From NCBI GenBank assembly GCA_049651845.1, contig JBASCW010000126.1, forward strand, positions 1 through 37,267: a DNA stretch of 37,267 bases, read 5' to 3'. A program made the position numbers and the translations under genes. A model generated the notes under the pieces. That model was not told the DNA's origin and did no database searches. It worked only from the letters and a program-made list of their open reading frames with translations. The stretch is from RBG-16-66-20 sp049651845. GTDB lineage: Bacteria; Pseudomonadota; Gammaproteobacteria; Burkholderiales; SG8-39. This document shows, piece after piece, positions 1-7,903 of the stretch. The number at the start of each line of letters is the position of its first letter. The first letter of the stretch is position 1.

Positions 1-34
1 CGACTATTCCAACCGGGTGCAAATCCTGAAATAG
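1..34 (+). CDS. C-terminal tail of an upstream gene (partial)
   Basis: The first bases can be read in the second plus-strand frame as DYSNRVQILK followed by a TAG stop at 32-34. The gene would converge on secF, and the palindrome at 38-88 would then separate the two 3' ends. Eleven codons are too few to identify a family, and the reading could be chance. It is listed because the window otherwise leaves these bases unexplained. Confidence 0.3.
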   Translation, partial: DYSNRVQILK

Positions 35-37
35 AAC

Positions 38-95
38 AAGGGGGTCAGAGCAACATTTCAGTGTCTGAAATGTTGCTCTGACCCCCTTTTTCTAG
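38..95. repeat. REP-like palindrome 1 (possible bidirectional terminator)
   Basis: A perfect 24-base inverted repeat (38-61 and 65-88) encloses a three-base loop. The stem carries the core AAGGGGGTCAGAG. It abuts secF: the TAG stop of secF (92-94) belongs to the motif TCTAGAAAAAGGGGGTC, read on the minus strand, which recurs at the second palindrome at 15353-15443. On the plus strand the stem is followed by TTTTT, so it may also terminate transcription coming from the left. The GGGGGTC-AGAG core resembles REP sequences linked to REP-associated tyrosine transposases (RAYT); that link is inferred, and no RAYT gene is present here. Confidence 0.75.
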
Positions 96-1024
96 ACGAC
101 AGCCCCGTCGTTGCGGTCGGCAGGGCCGACTTTCTTCGCCGGGCGCACGAACTGGCTGCGGTCCACGCCGAGCCACATCACCAGCGGGCTCGCCACCAGC
201 ACCGACGAGTAGATGCCGAACAGGATGCCGATGGTGAGCGCGAGCGCGAAGTAATGCAGCGCCGGGCCGCCGAACAGCAGCATCGTGGTGACCATGGCCT
301 GCGTGCAGCCGTGGGTGATGATGGTGCGCGAGATCACCGCGGTGATCGCGCTGTCGATGACCTCGGGCACGGTCGCCTTGCGCATCTTGCGGAAGTTCTC
401 GCGTACGCGGTCGAACACCACCACCGACTCGTTCACCGAGTAGCCGAGCACCGCGAGCACCGCCGCCAGCACCGGCAGCGAGAACTCCCACTGGAAGAAG
501 GCGAAGCAGCCCAGGATGATCACCACGTCGTGCAGGTTGGCGATGATCGCCGACAGGCCGAAGCGCCACTCGAAGCGCACCCAGAGGTAGAGCACGATGC
601 CCACCGCGGTCACCAGCAGCGCGAGCGCGCCGTACTCGGCCAGCTCCTCGCCGACCTGCGGTCCGACGAACTCGATGCGCCGGATCTCGGCCCCTTCGAG
701 AAGCGCGCCCACCTTCTGCGACAGCTCGGAGCTCGACTGGCCCTTTTCCGCCGGCAGGCGGATCAGCACGTCGCGCGAGGAGCCGAAATTCTGCACCTCG
801 CCCTTGAGGCCGGCCTTGTCGAGCGCCTCGCGGATCTTCTCCACGTCGGCGGCCTGCTTGTAGTTCGCCTCGATCAGCGTGCCGCCCGTGAACTCGATCG
901 AGAAATGCAGGCCCTTGGAGAACAGGAAGAACACCGCGGCCAGGAACGTGACCAGCGAGATCACGTTGAACAACAGCGCGTGGCGCATGAACGGGATGAC
1001 GCGCCGGATCTTGAAGAATTCCAC
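92..1024 (-). CDS. secF: Protein translocase subunit SecF
   Basis: SecF is the RND-type inner-membrane partner of SecD that uses the proton gradient to pull secreted proteins through SecYEG. The 310-residue product starts with a cytoplasmic segment and a first membrane helix (about residues 13-37), followed by the periplasmic entry motif EFTGGTLIE, a periplasmic domain to about residue 125, and five further helices containing the family motifs YSVNESVVVFDRVREN and TTMLLFGGPAL. The length matches the family. The start is GTG at 1024, nine bases after the secD stop, indicating co-translation. It is the last gene of the queA-tgt-yajC-secD-secF operon, and its TAG stop lies in the edge of REP-like palindrome 1. 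Confidence 0.96.
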   Translation of the reverse strand: MEFFKIRRVIPFMRHALLFNVISLVTFLAAVFFLFSKGLHFSIEFTGGTLIEANYKQAADVEKIREALDKAGLKGEVQNFGSSRDVLIRLPAEKGQSSSELSQKVGALLEGAEIRRIEFVGPQVGEELAEYGALALLVTAVGIVLYLWVRFEWRFGLSAIIANLHDVVIILGCFAFFQWEFSLPVLAAVLAVLGYSVNESVVVFDRVRENFRKMRKATVPEVIDSAITAVISRTIITHGCTQAMVTTMLLFGGPALHYFALALTIGILFGIYSSVLVASPLVMWLGVDRSQFVRPAKKVGPADRNDGAVV

Positions 1025-1033
1025 CGCGCTAGC

Positions 1034-2872
1034 TCATTTCCACGCCGTGTCGCCGATCGCGAGCTTGGCGACGCGGCGCCGGTGCCCGTAGGCGAGGTTG
1101 ACGATGGCGCGCGACACCACCACCGAGGAGACGATCGAGGTGAGGATGCCCAGGCAGTGCACCACGGCGAAGCCGCGCACCGGGCCCGAGCCGAAGATCA
1201 AGAGCGCCAGGCCGGCGATCAGCGTCGTCACGTTGGAGTCGAGGATCGTGCCCCAGGCGCGCTCGTAACCGGCGGCGATCGCCGCCTGCGGCGTCTGGCC
1301 GCCGCGGACCTCCTCGCGGATGCGCTCGTTGATCAGCACATTGGCGTCGATCGCCATACCGAGCGTGAGCGCGATCGCGGCGATGCCGGGCAGCGTGAGC
1401 GTGGCCTGCAGCAGCGACAGCAGCGCCACCAGGAACAGCAGGTTGACGCCGAGCGCGATCGAGGAGAACAGGCCGAACAGCGTGTAGTACGCGCTCATGA
1501 ACAGCACGATCGCGACGAAGCCCCATTTGGTCGCGTTGAAGCCCTTCTCGATGTTCTCCTTGCCGAGCGACGGGCCGACCGTGCGCTCCTCGATGATCTC
1601 CATCGGAGCGGCCAGGGACCCCGCGCGGATCAGCAGCGACAGGTCGTTGGTCTCGCTCGGCGTGAACGTGCCGGTGATCTGGAAGCGCGCGCCGAACTCG
1701 CCCTGGATGGTCGCCACCGAGATCGCTTCGCCCTTGCCCTTCTCGATGAGGATGATGGCCATCAGCTTCTTGAGGTTCTCGCGCGTTGCCTGGCGCATCA
1801 CCCGGCCGCCGGCCTCGTTGAGCTCGACCGATACCGCGGGGCGCTGGTCCTGGTCGAAGGTCGCGGAGGCGCCGGTGAACTGGTCGCCGGTCACGAGCAC
1901 CTGCTTCTTCACCGGCACCATGCTCAGGCTGCCGTCGCGCTTCCTCTCGGGGAACACGTCGACGTTGAAGGTGCTGCCCGAGCGCATCGCCTCCTCGTCC
2001 ACGAGGCGCACTTCCAGCGTCGCGGTGCGGCCGAGGATCTCCTTCGCCTTGGCCGTGTCCTGCACGCCGGGCAGCTGCACCACGATGCGGTCGGCGCCCT
2101 GCTGCTGGATCACCGGCTCGGCGACGCCGAGCTGGTTGACGCGCCGGTTGAGCGTGGTGATGTTCTGCTTGATGGCGAGCTCCTGCTCGCTCTTGAGCGC
2201 CTCGGGCTTGAGCGTGGCCACCAGCAGCTGGTCCTGGCCGTCGTCGCGGCGCGCCAGGTCGAGCGTCTGCAGCTGCGCGCCGATCGCCTGCGCCGCCTTG
2301 TCGCGCGTGGCGGCGTCGCGGAAGCGGATGCGCAGCGTCGTGCCCTCGCGCGCGATGCCGGCATGGCGTAGCTCCTTGTCGCGCAGCAGCGTGCGGATCT
2401 CGCCGCCGTAGGCCTCCAGGCGCTTGGTGAGCGCGGCCTGCATGTCGACCTGCAGCAGGAAGTGCACGCCGCCGCGTAGGTCCAGCCCCAGGTACATGGG
2501 CAGCGCGTGGATCGCGGTGAGCCAGGCGGGCGAGGCCGACAGCAGGTTGAGCGCCACCACGTAGGAGGGATTGTCGTGGTCCGGGTTGAGCGTCTTCTCG
2601 ACCAGATCGCGCGCCTTGAGCTGCGCGTCGGTGTCGGCGAAGCGCAGGCGCAGGCCGTTGGCGTCGAGCAGCACGCCGGTGATCTGCAGGCCGCCCGCCT
2701 TGAGCGCCGACTCGACGCGCTCGAGCAGCGCGGCGTCCACCTTGACGGTGGTCTTGCCGCTCGAGACCTGCACGGCCGGCGACTCGCCGAAGAAATTCGG
2801 CAGCGTGTAGAGGAAGGCGAGTGCGATCGCAAGCGCGATCAGCGCATAGCGCCAGGCCGGGTAGCGGTTCAC
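1034..2872 (-). CDS. secD: Protein translocase subunit SecD
   Basis: SecD is the larger half of the SecDF proton-driven translocation motor in the inner membrane. The 612-residue protein has one N-terminal membrane helix (about residues 7-25), a long periplasmic region with the family motif LGLDLRGGVHFLLQVD, the P1 head region ending in TNDLSLLIRAGSLAAPM, and a C-terminal five-helix block with LTLGMAIDANVLINERIREE. The start is GTG at 2872, 28 bases after the yajC stop; no strong Shine-Dalgarno sequence is visible, so translation probably depends on the upstream genes. Gene order and full length leave little doubt. Confidence 0.97.
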   Translation of the reverse strand: MNRYPAWRYALIALAIALAFLYTLPNFFGESPAVQVSSGKTTVKVDAALLERVESALKAGGLQITGVLLDANGLRLRFADTDAQLKARDLVEKTLNPDHDNPSYVVALNLLSASPAWLTAIHALPMYLGLDLRGGVHFLLQVDMQAALTKRLEAYGGEIRTLLRDKELRHAGIAREGTTLRIRFRDAATRDKAAQAIGAQLQTLDLARRDDGQDQLLVATLKPEALKSEQELAIKQNITTLNRRVNQLGVAEPVIQQQGADRIVVQLPGVQDTAKAKEILGRTATLEVRLVDEEAMRSGSTFNVDVFPERKRDGSLSMVPVKKQVLVTGDQFTGASATFDQDQRPAVSVELNEAGGRVMRQATRENLKKLMAIILIEKGKGEAISVATIQGEFGARFQITGTFTPSETNDLSLLIRAGSLAAPMEIIEERTVGPSLGKENIEKGFNATKWGFVAIVLFMSAYYTLFGLFSSIALGVNLLFLVALLSLLQATLTLPGIAAIALTLGMAIDANVLINERIREEVRGGQTPQAAIAAGYERAWGTILDSNVTTLIAGLALLIFGSGPVRGFAVVHCLGILTSIVSSVVVSRAIVNLAYGHRRRVAKLAIGDTAWK

Positions 2873-2900
2873 TCGAGGAGGCGGGGCGAGGAGGTCCGGA

Positions 2901-3227
2901 CTACTTGATGGACTTGATGGTGCCCTTGGGCAGCAGCGTCTGCACCGCGCCCTTTTGCACGCTGACTTCGGTGTTGGGCGCGATTTCGACCGTGAGGTAG
3001 GCCTCGTTCACGCCGGTGATCTTGCCGAGCACGCCGCCGGAGGTGATCACCTCGTCGCCCTTGGCGAGCGCCTCGACCATCGCCTTGTGCTCCTTCGCGC
3101 GCTTCATCTGCGGGCGGATCATCAGGAAGTACAGCAGCACGAACATCAGGATGATGGGCAGGAAACCCATCAGCCCGGCGTCGCCGCTTGTGGCGGGGGC
3201 CTGCGCGAATGCGGAGGAAATGAGCAC
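2901..3227 (-). CDS. yajC: Sec translocon accessory subunit YajC
   Basis: YajC is a small single-span membrane protein associated with SecDF. The 108-residue product has a short N-terminus, a membrane helix at about residues 20-37 ending in the conserved MIRPQMKRAKEH, and a cytoplasmic domain with GDEVITSGGVLGKI, the family signature. The start is GTG at 3227, preceded by AGGAG with a seven-base spacer, the clearest ribosome binding site in this operon. It lies between tgt and secD on the same strand, the usual proteobacterial order. Confidence 0.96.
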   Translation of the reverse strand: MLISSAFAQAPATSGDAGLMGFLPIILMFVLLYFLMIRPQMKRAKEHKAMVEALAKGDEVITSGGVLGKITGVNEAYLTVEIAPNTEVSVQKGAVQTLLPKGTIKSIK

Positions 3228-3267
3228 GCGAAACTCCTGAAAGTGCCTGAAAAAACGGCGAATTATA

Positions 3268-4368
3268 TCATCGCGCGCCGGCGCGCCGCCGTTCGCGCAG
3301 GCGCTCGACGGCGTCCGCGAGCCGCCCGGCCTCGATCGCCTCGCGCAGCTCGCGCATCAGCTCCAGGTAGTAGTGCAGGTTGTGCAGCGTGTTCAGGCGC
3401 GCGCCGAGGATCTCGTTCGCGCGCTGCAGGTGGTGCAGGTAGGCGCGGCTGAAGTGGCGGCAGCCGTAGCAGGCGCAGGATGCGTCCAGCGGGCGCGGGT
3501 CGTCGCGCCATTTCGCGTTGCGGATCTTGACGTCGCCCGAGCGCGTGAACAGCCAGCCGTTGCGCGCGTTGCGCGTGGGCAGCACGCAGTCGAACATGTC
3601 CACCCCCGCGAGCACGCCCTCGATCAGGTCCTCGGGCGTGCCCATGCCCATCAGGTAGCGCGGCCGGTCCGCCGGCATCGCCGGCAGCAGGTGGTTCATG
3701 ATCCGCGAGCGGTCCTGAGCCGGCTCGCCGACCGCGAGCCCGCCGATCGCGTAGCCATCGAACCGGATGTCCCGCAGTTCTTTCAGGGAGATATCTCTCA
3801 GATTCTCGAAAACGCTTCCCTGGACGATCCCGAACAGCGCATTCGGGTTGCCTTCGTGAGCCCGCTTCGAGCGCTCGGCCCAGCGCATGCTGAGTTCCAT
3901 GGACTTCTTCGCCTGCTTCTCGGTCGCGGGGTAGGGCGTGCATTCGTCGAACACCATGACCACATCGGAGTTCAGGCTCTTCTGGATCCGCATCGATTCT
4001 TCGGGCGTGAGCAGCAGCCTGTCGCCGTTGATGGGAGACGCAAAGCGCACGCCTTGCTCGCCGATCTTCGTCTCCAGGCTGAATACCTGAAAGCCCCCGG
4101 AATCCGTCAGGATCGGCCTGGTCCATCCCATGAAGCCATGCAGGCCGCCGTGCTTCTCGATGATCGCGGTGCCCGGCCGCAGCCACAGGTGGAAGGTGTT
4201 GCCGAGCACGATCTGCGCGCCGAGGTCTTCCAGCTCCGCGGGAGACATCGCCTTCACCGTGCCGTAGGTTCCGACCGGCACGAACACCGGCGTGTCGACC
4301 GCGCCATGCGCGAGCTCCAGGCGCCCGCGCCGCGCGGCGCCGTCGCGGTGGGTGACTGCGAACTTCAG
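3268..4368 (-). CDS. tgt: Queuine tRNA-ribosyltransferase (tRNA-guanine transglycosylase)
   Basis: Tgt exchanges guanine-34 of GUN-anticodon tRNAs for the queuosine precursor preQ1. Visible motifs are ILTDSGGFQVFSLE, GGLAVGEP, the nucleophile region MFDCVLPTRNARNG and the zinc-site cysteines and histidine in CACYGCRHFSRAYLHHL. The first ATG/GTG/TTG in frame is GTG at 4287, but that would start inside the conserved N-terminus. Translation upstream continues without a stop and gives LKFAVTHRDGAARRGRLEL, which aligns with the normal Tgt N-terminus (MKFEL...DGRARRGRL). The only start-like codon at the right place is CTG at 4368, overlapping the TGA of queA (4367-4365). This gives 366 residues, the usual size. 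The CTG start is inferred from homology and coupling. Confidence 0.93.
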   Translation of the reverse strand: MKFAVTHRDGAARRGRLELAHGAVDTPVFVPVGTYGTVKAMSPAELEDLGAQIVLGNTFHLWLRPGTAIIEKHGGLHGFMGWTRPILTDSGGFQVFSLETKIGEQGVRFASPINGDRLLLTPEESMRIQKSLNSDVVMVFDECTPYPATEKQAKKSMELSMRWAERSKRAHEGNPNALFGIVQGSVFENLRDISLKELRDIRFDGYAIGGLAVGEPAQDRSRIMNHLLPAMPADRPRYLMGMGTPEDLIEGVLAGVDMFDCVLPTRNARNGWLFTRSGDVKIRNAKWRDDPRPLDASCACYGCRHFSRAYLHHLQRANEILGARLNTLHNLHYYLELMRELREAIEAGRLADAVERLRERRRAGAR

Positions 4369-5363
4369 GCCGCCCTCTCGATCAGCATCGCGTCGCCGTA
4401 GGAAAAGAAGCGGTAGCGCTCGCGGATCGCGTGCGCGTAGGCCTTGCGGACGTTCTCCACGCCGGCGAAGGCGGCGACCAGCATCAGCAGCGTCGACTTC
4501 GGCAGGTGGAAGTTGGTCAGCAGGCGCTCCACGACCTGGAACTTGAAGCCGGGGTAGATGAAGAGGTCGGATTCGCCTTCGCTCTTGCCGGTCAGCGCGT
4601 GGGTTTCCAGGGCGCGCAACGACGTCGTGCCCACGGCGAGAACGCGTTTTCCCGAAACCTGCCTGAGTGTCTCCGGCGGTATGGAATATCTCTCTTTGTG
4701 CATGTGATGCTCTTCCACGGTATCGCCGCGCACCGGCTGGAACGTGCCCGCGCCGACATGCAGGGTGAGCTTCGCGACGGTGGCGCCTCGATCCCGGATA
4801 CTGTCGAGAAGGGCATGGTCGAAGTGAAGTCCCGCCGTGGGGGCAGCCACGGCGCCCGGATTTTCTGCAAACACGGTCTGGTAGCGCTCGGCATCGTCGG
4901 CGGCAGGCGCGTGCCGGATGTAGGGCGGCAGCGGCACCGCGCCGCAGCGCTCGAGCACCGCGGCCACCGGCTCGGCGAAGCGCACGCGCACGAAATCGGC
5001 CTCGCGCCCGAGCACTTCCACCGCGTCGCCGTCGCCCACCGACAGCCGGTGTCCGGCCTTGAGCGGATGGCCCGAGTGCGAGAGCGCGAGCGCCTCGCGC
5101 TCGCTGGCGATGCGCTCTACGAACAGTTCCACGCGGCCGCCGGTGCTCTTGCGGCCGTGCAGGCGCGCCTTGATGACCCGCGTGTCGTTCAGCACCAGCA
5201 CGTCGCGCGCGTCGACCAGTTGCGGCAGGTCGGCGAACGCGCGATCGCGCAATTCGCCCGTCGCGCCGTCCAGGTGCAGCAGCCGGCTTGCGCCGCGCTC
5301 CCTGGCCGGGTGCTGCGCGATGAGCTCATCGGGAAGTTCATAGTCGAAATCCGCGAGCCGCAT
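4365..5363 (-). CDS. queA: S-adenosylmethionine:tRNA ribosyltransferase-isomerase QueA
   Basis: QueA transfers and isomerises the ribosyl moiety of S-adenosylmethionine onto preQ1-tRNA to make epoxyqueuosine, one step after Tgt. The 332-residue protein begins MRLADFDYELPDELIAQHPA, the conserved family N-terminus, so the ATG at 5363 is secure. Further signatures are VLNDTRVIKARLHG, PGAVAAPTAGLHFD, LHVGAGTFQPVR and NFHLPKSTLLMLVAAF. It is first in the queA-tgt-yajC-secD-secF run, and its stop overlaps the start of tgt. A TATAAT box lies only eight bases upstream of the start codon. Confidence 0.97.
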   Translation of the reverse strand: MRLADFDYELPDELIAQHPARERGASRLLHLDGATGELRDRAFADLPQLVDARDVLVLNDTRVIKARLHGRKSTGGRVELFVERIASEREALALSHSGHPLKAGHRLSVGDGDAVEVLGREADFVRVRFAEPVAAVLERCGAVPLPPYIRHAPAADDAERYQTVFAENPGAVAAPTAGLHFDHALLDSIRDRGATVAKLTLHVGAGTFQPVRGDTVEEHHMHKERYSIPPETLRQVSGKRVLAVGTTSLRALETHALTGKSEGESDLFIYPGFKFQVVERLLTNFHLPKSTLLMLVAAFAGVENVRKAYAHAIRERYRFFSYGDAMLIERAA

Positions 5364-5377
5364 CGTGCCGCATTATA
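5363..5377 (-). promoter_or_regulatory. Putative -10 element of queA, almost on the start codon
   Basis: On the minus strand a perfect TATAAT (5377-5372) is followed by eight bases and then the queA ATG (5363). A normal start point six to eight bases after the -10 box would give a leader of zero to three bases. No good -35 box is visible; its place falls inside the tRNA-Leu gene. Confidence 0.45.
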
Positions 5378-5391
5378 GAATCTCGACCCCG

Positions 5392-5478
5392 GCCGGAATG
5401 GCGGAATCGGTAGACGCAGCGGACTCAAAATCCGCCGCCCGCAAGGGCATGAGAGTTCGAGTCTCTCTTCCGGCACCA
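5392..5478 (+). tRNA. tRNA-Leu (anticodon CAA)
   Basis: A complete class II tRNA can be folded: acceptor stem GCCGGAA (5392-5398) pairs with TTCCGGC (5468-5474), followed by A and an encoded CCA (5476-5478). The anticodon stem GCGGA/TCCGC encloses the loop CTCAAAA, giving anticodon CAA, which reads UUG leucine codons. A long variable arm (CGCCCGCAAGGGCAT region) precedes the T arm GAGAG-TTCGAGT-CTCTC (5451-5467). The gene lies between the 5' end of queA and the 3' end of the HD-GYP gene at 5514. Confidence 0.97.
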
Positions 5479-5513
5479 CCCGAGCGCGATTTCGTGCGCC
5501 GGGCGTCGACGGC

Positions 5514-6629
5514 CTAGACGCGCGCCTTGGCGGCGATGCCCTCTTCGCTGTCGGCGTAGCGCTCGGCGATGGCGTAGAACTCGTCCTGGATCCTCAGGAA
5601 CGCGGCCACCATGTCGGGATCGAAGTGCCGGCCGCTGCCCTCGCGGATGATCTCGACCGATTGCGCGTGCGGAAACGGCGGCTTGTAGACGCGCCGGGAA
5701 ATCAGCGCATCATAGACGTCGGCAACCGCCATCAGGCGCGCGGAAACCGGGATCGCTTCGCCCGCGAGGCCGTCCGGATAGCCCGAGCCGTCCCACTTTT
5801 CCTGGTGGTAGTGCGCGATGTCGCGCGCGTATTGCAGGAAGGAGCTCGGCGCGTTGATCAGCTTCTCGGCGGCGACGATTGCGTGGTGCCCGAGCGCGCT
5901 ATGCGTCTTCATGATCGTAAATTCGGCCGGCGTCAGCTTGCCTGGCTTGAGCAGGATCGCGTCCGGTATGCCGACCTTGCCGATGTCGTGCAGCGGCGCC
6001 GACTTGTACAGCATCTCGATGGCGTCGCCGCCGAGCACGGGCGCGAATCTCGGGTGCGGCTGCAGCTCGCGCGCGAGCGCGCGCACGTAGTTCTGCGTGC
6101 GCCGGATGTGGTTGCCGGTCTCGCTGTCGCGCGTCTCGGCGAGCGAGGCCATGGCGACGATTGTCAGGTCCTGAATGACGTGCACTTCGCGCGTGCGGCG
6201 CGCCACCTCCTCCTGGAGAAACGCATTCTTGTCCTTGAGGAAATCCGCGGCCTGCTTGAGCGCCAGGTGGGTCTGGACGCGCGCGAGCAGGATCGACATC
6301 GAGATCGGCTTGGTGATGTAGTCGACCGCGCCGGCCTCGAACCCCCGCTGCTCGTCGCTGAGCTCGGCCAGCGCGGTCATGAAGATAACGGGGATGTGCC
6401 GTCCGCGCGCATCGGCCTTCAGGTGCCGGCAAACCTCGATGCCGCTCATGTCGGGCATCATGATATCGAGCAGCACGAGATCCGGGACCGGCTCCTCGAG
6501 CGCGGCGCGTACGGCCTGCGCGCCATCGCGGGCGATCTTGGTGCGGTAGCGCGTGCTGAGAAGACTGTTAATGATCGTGACGATATCGGGGGCATCGTCG
6601 ACGATCAGTACGATCGGCCTCTCGTTCAT
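5514..6629 (-). CDS. Two-component response regulator with HD-GYP domain (cyclic-di-GMP phosphodiesterase)
   Basis: The 371-residue protein has an N-terminal receiver domain (about residues 5-120) with the acidic pair D11/D12, phospho-acceptor D55 in LVLLDIMMPD and the conserved lysine K107. A linker (about 125-160) leads to an HD-GYP domain with HDIGKVGIP (H214, D215) and HYHQEKWDGSGYPDGL (GYP at 283-285). HD-GYP proteins with these residues hydrolyse cyclic-di-GMP. It resembles RpfG-type regulators and lies back to back with a second HD-GYP regulator at 6806, with 176 bases between them. No kinase is adjacent on its own strand, so its partner is unknown; the RpfC-like kinase at 7900 is a candidate. 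Confidence 0.93.
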   Translation of the reverse strand: MNERPIVLIVDDAPDIVTIINSLLSTRYRTKIARDGAQAVRAALEEPVPDLVLLDIMMPDMSGIEVCRHLKADARGRHIPVIFMTALAELSDEQRGFEAGAVDYITKPISMSILLARVQTHLALKQAADFLKDKNAFLQEEVARRTREVHVIQDLTIVAMASLAETRDSETGNHIRRTQNYVRALARELQPHPRFAPVLGGDAIEMLYKSAPLHDIGKVGIPDAILLKPGKLTPAEFTIMKTHSALGHHAIVAAEKLINAPSSFLQYARDIAHYHQEKWDGSGYPDGLAGEAIPVSARLMAVADVYDALISRRVYKPPFPHAQSVEIIREGSGRHFDPDMVAAFLRIQDEFYAIAERYADSEEGIAAKARV

Positions 6630-6805
6630 CGGCGCAGTATCGATCAGGTGCGGCCCGAAAGCGAGGCATCAGCTCGCAGCCGGATCGATTCCGCCGCCGC
6701 CGGCCGGCGCTAGCCGTCATTGTTTGTCAGAAAACGGGCCCCTGCGGCTGGACAGTCCCCGCCGCCGGGCGTAGGCTTCCTGCGCAATTTTCCGGGGGAG
6801 AGGCG

Positions 6806-7903
6806 ATGGCGAAAGCGCAGGTCCACCTGCTGCCGGCGGCGCGCAACACGGTGATGGTGGTGGACGACCAGTCCACCGGCCGCGCCATCCTCGAGCAGGT
6901 GGTGAAGAGCCTCGACGAGCGCGTGGTGGTCGAGGGCTTCGCGCGGCCGGTCGACGCGGTGGTCTGGGCCACGCGCCATGTCGCCGACCTGGTGCTGGTG
7001 GACTTCATGATGCCCGACATGGACGGCATCGAGCTGGTCGGGCGCCTGCGCTCGCTGCCCGGCTACGAGCACGTGCCGATCGTGATGGTTACCGGACAGG
7101 ACGATAAAAAGGTCCGCTACGCGGCGCTGGACGCCGGAATCACCGATTTCCTCACCAAGCCGGTGGACGCGCGCGAGTGCCTCGCGCGCTGCCGCAACCT
7201 GCTCACGCTGCGCCGCCAGCAACTCGCGCTGGAGGACAAGCGGCGCCTGCTCGAAGGCATGGTGGACGAGGCGACGCGCGAGATCCGCGAGCGCGAGAAG
7301 GAAACGCTGCTGCGCCTGGCGCGCGCCGGCGAATTCCGCGACGAGGAAACCGGCTACCACCTGATCCGCATGGCGCGCTACTCGCGGCTCATCGCCAACG
7401 CCATCGGCCTGGAGCGCGACGAGGCCGAGACCATCGAGCTCGCCGCGCCGCTGCACGACATCGGCAAGATCGGCATCCCGGACGGCATCCTGCTCAAGCC
7501 CGCGCGCCTGGACGAGAGCGAGTGGGGCACGATGCAGAAGCACCCGGTGATCGGCCACGAGATCCTCAAGGGCAGCGCCTCCAAGTACGTGCGCATGGGC
7601 GCGCTGATCGCGCTCGGCCACCACGAACGCTACGACGGCAAGGGCTACCCGAGTGGCCTGGACGGCGACCACATCCCGCTGTGCGCGCGCATCGTCGCGG
7701 TCGCGGACGTCTACGACGCGCTCACCTCGGTGCGGCCCTACAAGAAGGCCTGGAAGGCCGCCGAAGCGCTCGACTATATCGGCGCGCAGCGCGGCAAGCA
7801 TTTCGACCCGCGCCTGGTGGACGCCTTCCTCGGCGTGAGCGAGCGCGTGCTCGAGGTGCAGCGCGACCTGCAGGACCCGGCCGGCGAGGGCGGCTCCAAG
7901 TGA
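6806..7903 (+). CDS. rpfG: RpfG-like response regulator with HD-GYP domain
   Basis: This 365-residue protein has a receiver domain (about residues 14-135; acidic D20/D21, phospho-acceptor D66 in LVLVDFMMPD, K118 in FLTKPV) and an HD-GYP domain with HDIGKIGIP (H217, D218) and HHERYDGKGYP (GYP at 280-282). In xanthomonads RpfG receives phosphate from RpfC and degrades cyclic-di-GMP in response to DSF. Its TGA stop overlaps by four bases (GTGA) the GTG start of an RpfC-like kinase, so the two are translationally coupled and very likely cognate. The ATG follows GGGGGAG with a good spacer. The gene symbol rests on this pairing. Confidence 0.92.
   Translation: MAKAQVHLLPAARNTVMVVDDQSTGRAILEQVVKSLDERVVVEGFARPVDAVVWATRHVADLVLVDFMMPDMDGIELVGRLRSLPGYEHVPIVMVTGQDDKKVRYAALDAGITDFLTKPVDARECLARCRNLLTLRRQQLALEDKRRLLEGMVDEATREIREREKETLLRLARAGEFRDEETGYHLIRMARYSRLIANAIGLERDEAETIELAAPLHDIGKIGIPDGILLKPARLDESEWGTMQKHPVIGHEILKGSASKYVRMGALIALGHHERYDGKGYPSGLDGDHIPLCARIVAVADVYDALTSVRPYKKAWKAAEALDYIGAQRGKHFDPRLVDAFLGVSERVLEVQRDLQDPAGEGGSK

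Noticed and set aside
254..2371. Long plus-strand open frame opposite secD and secF
   Set aside because: Same antisense artefact: repetitive charged composition, no domain pattern, and clear SecD/SecF on the other strand.
5478..5503. Imperfect inverted repeat CCCG...CGGG after tRNA-Leu as a terminator
   Set aside because: The stem is bulged and no T-run follows on either strand.
7177..7899. In-frame upstream extension of the RpfC-like kinase
   Set aside because: The extension is an Arg/Pro/Ala-rich translation of rpfG in another frame; GTG at 7900, overlapping the rpfG stop, gives the normal RpfC N-terminus.
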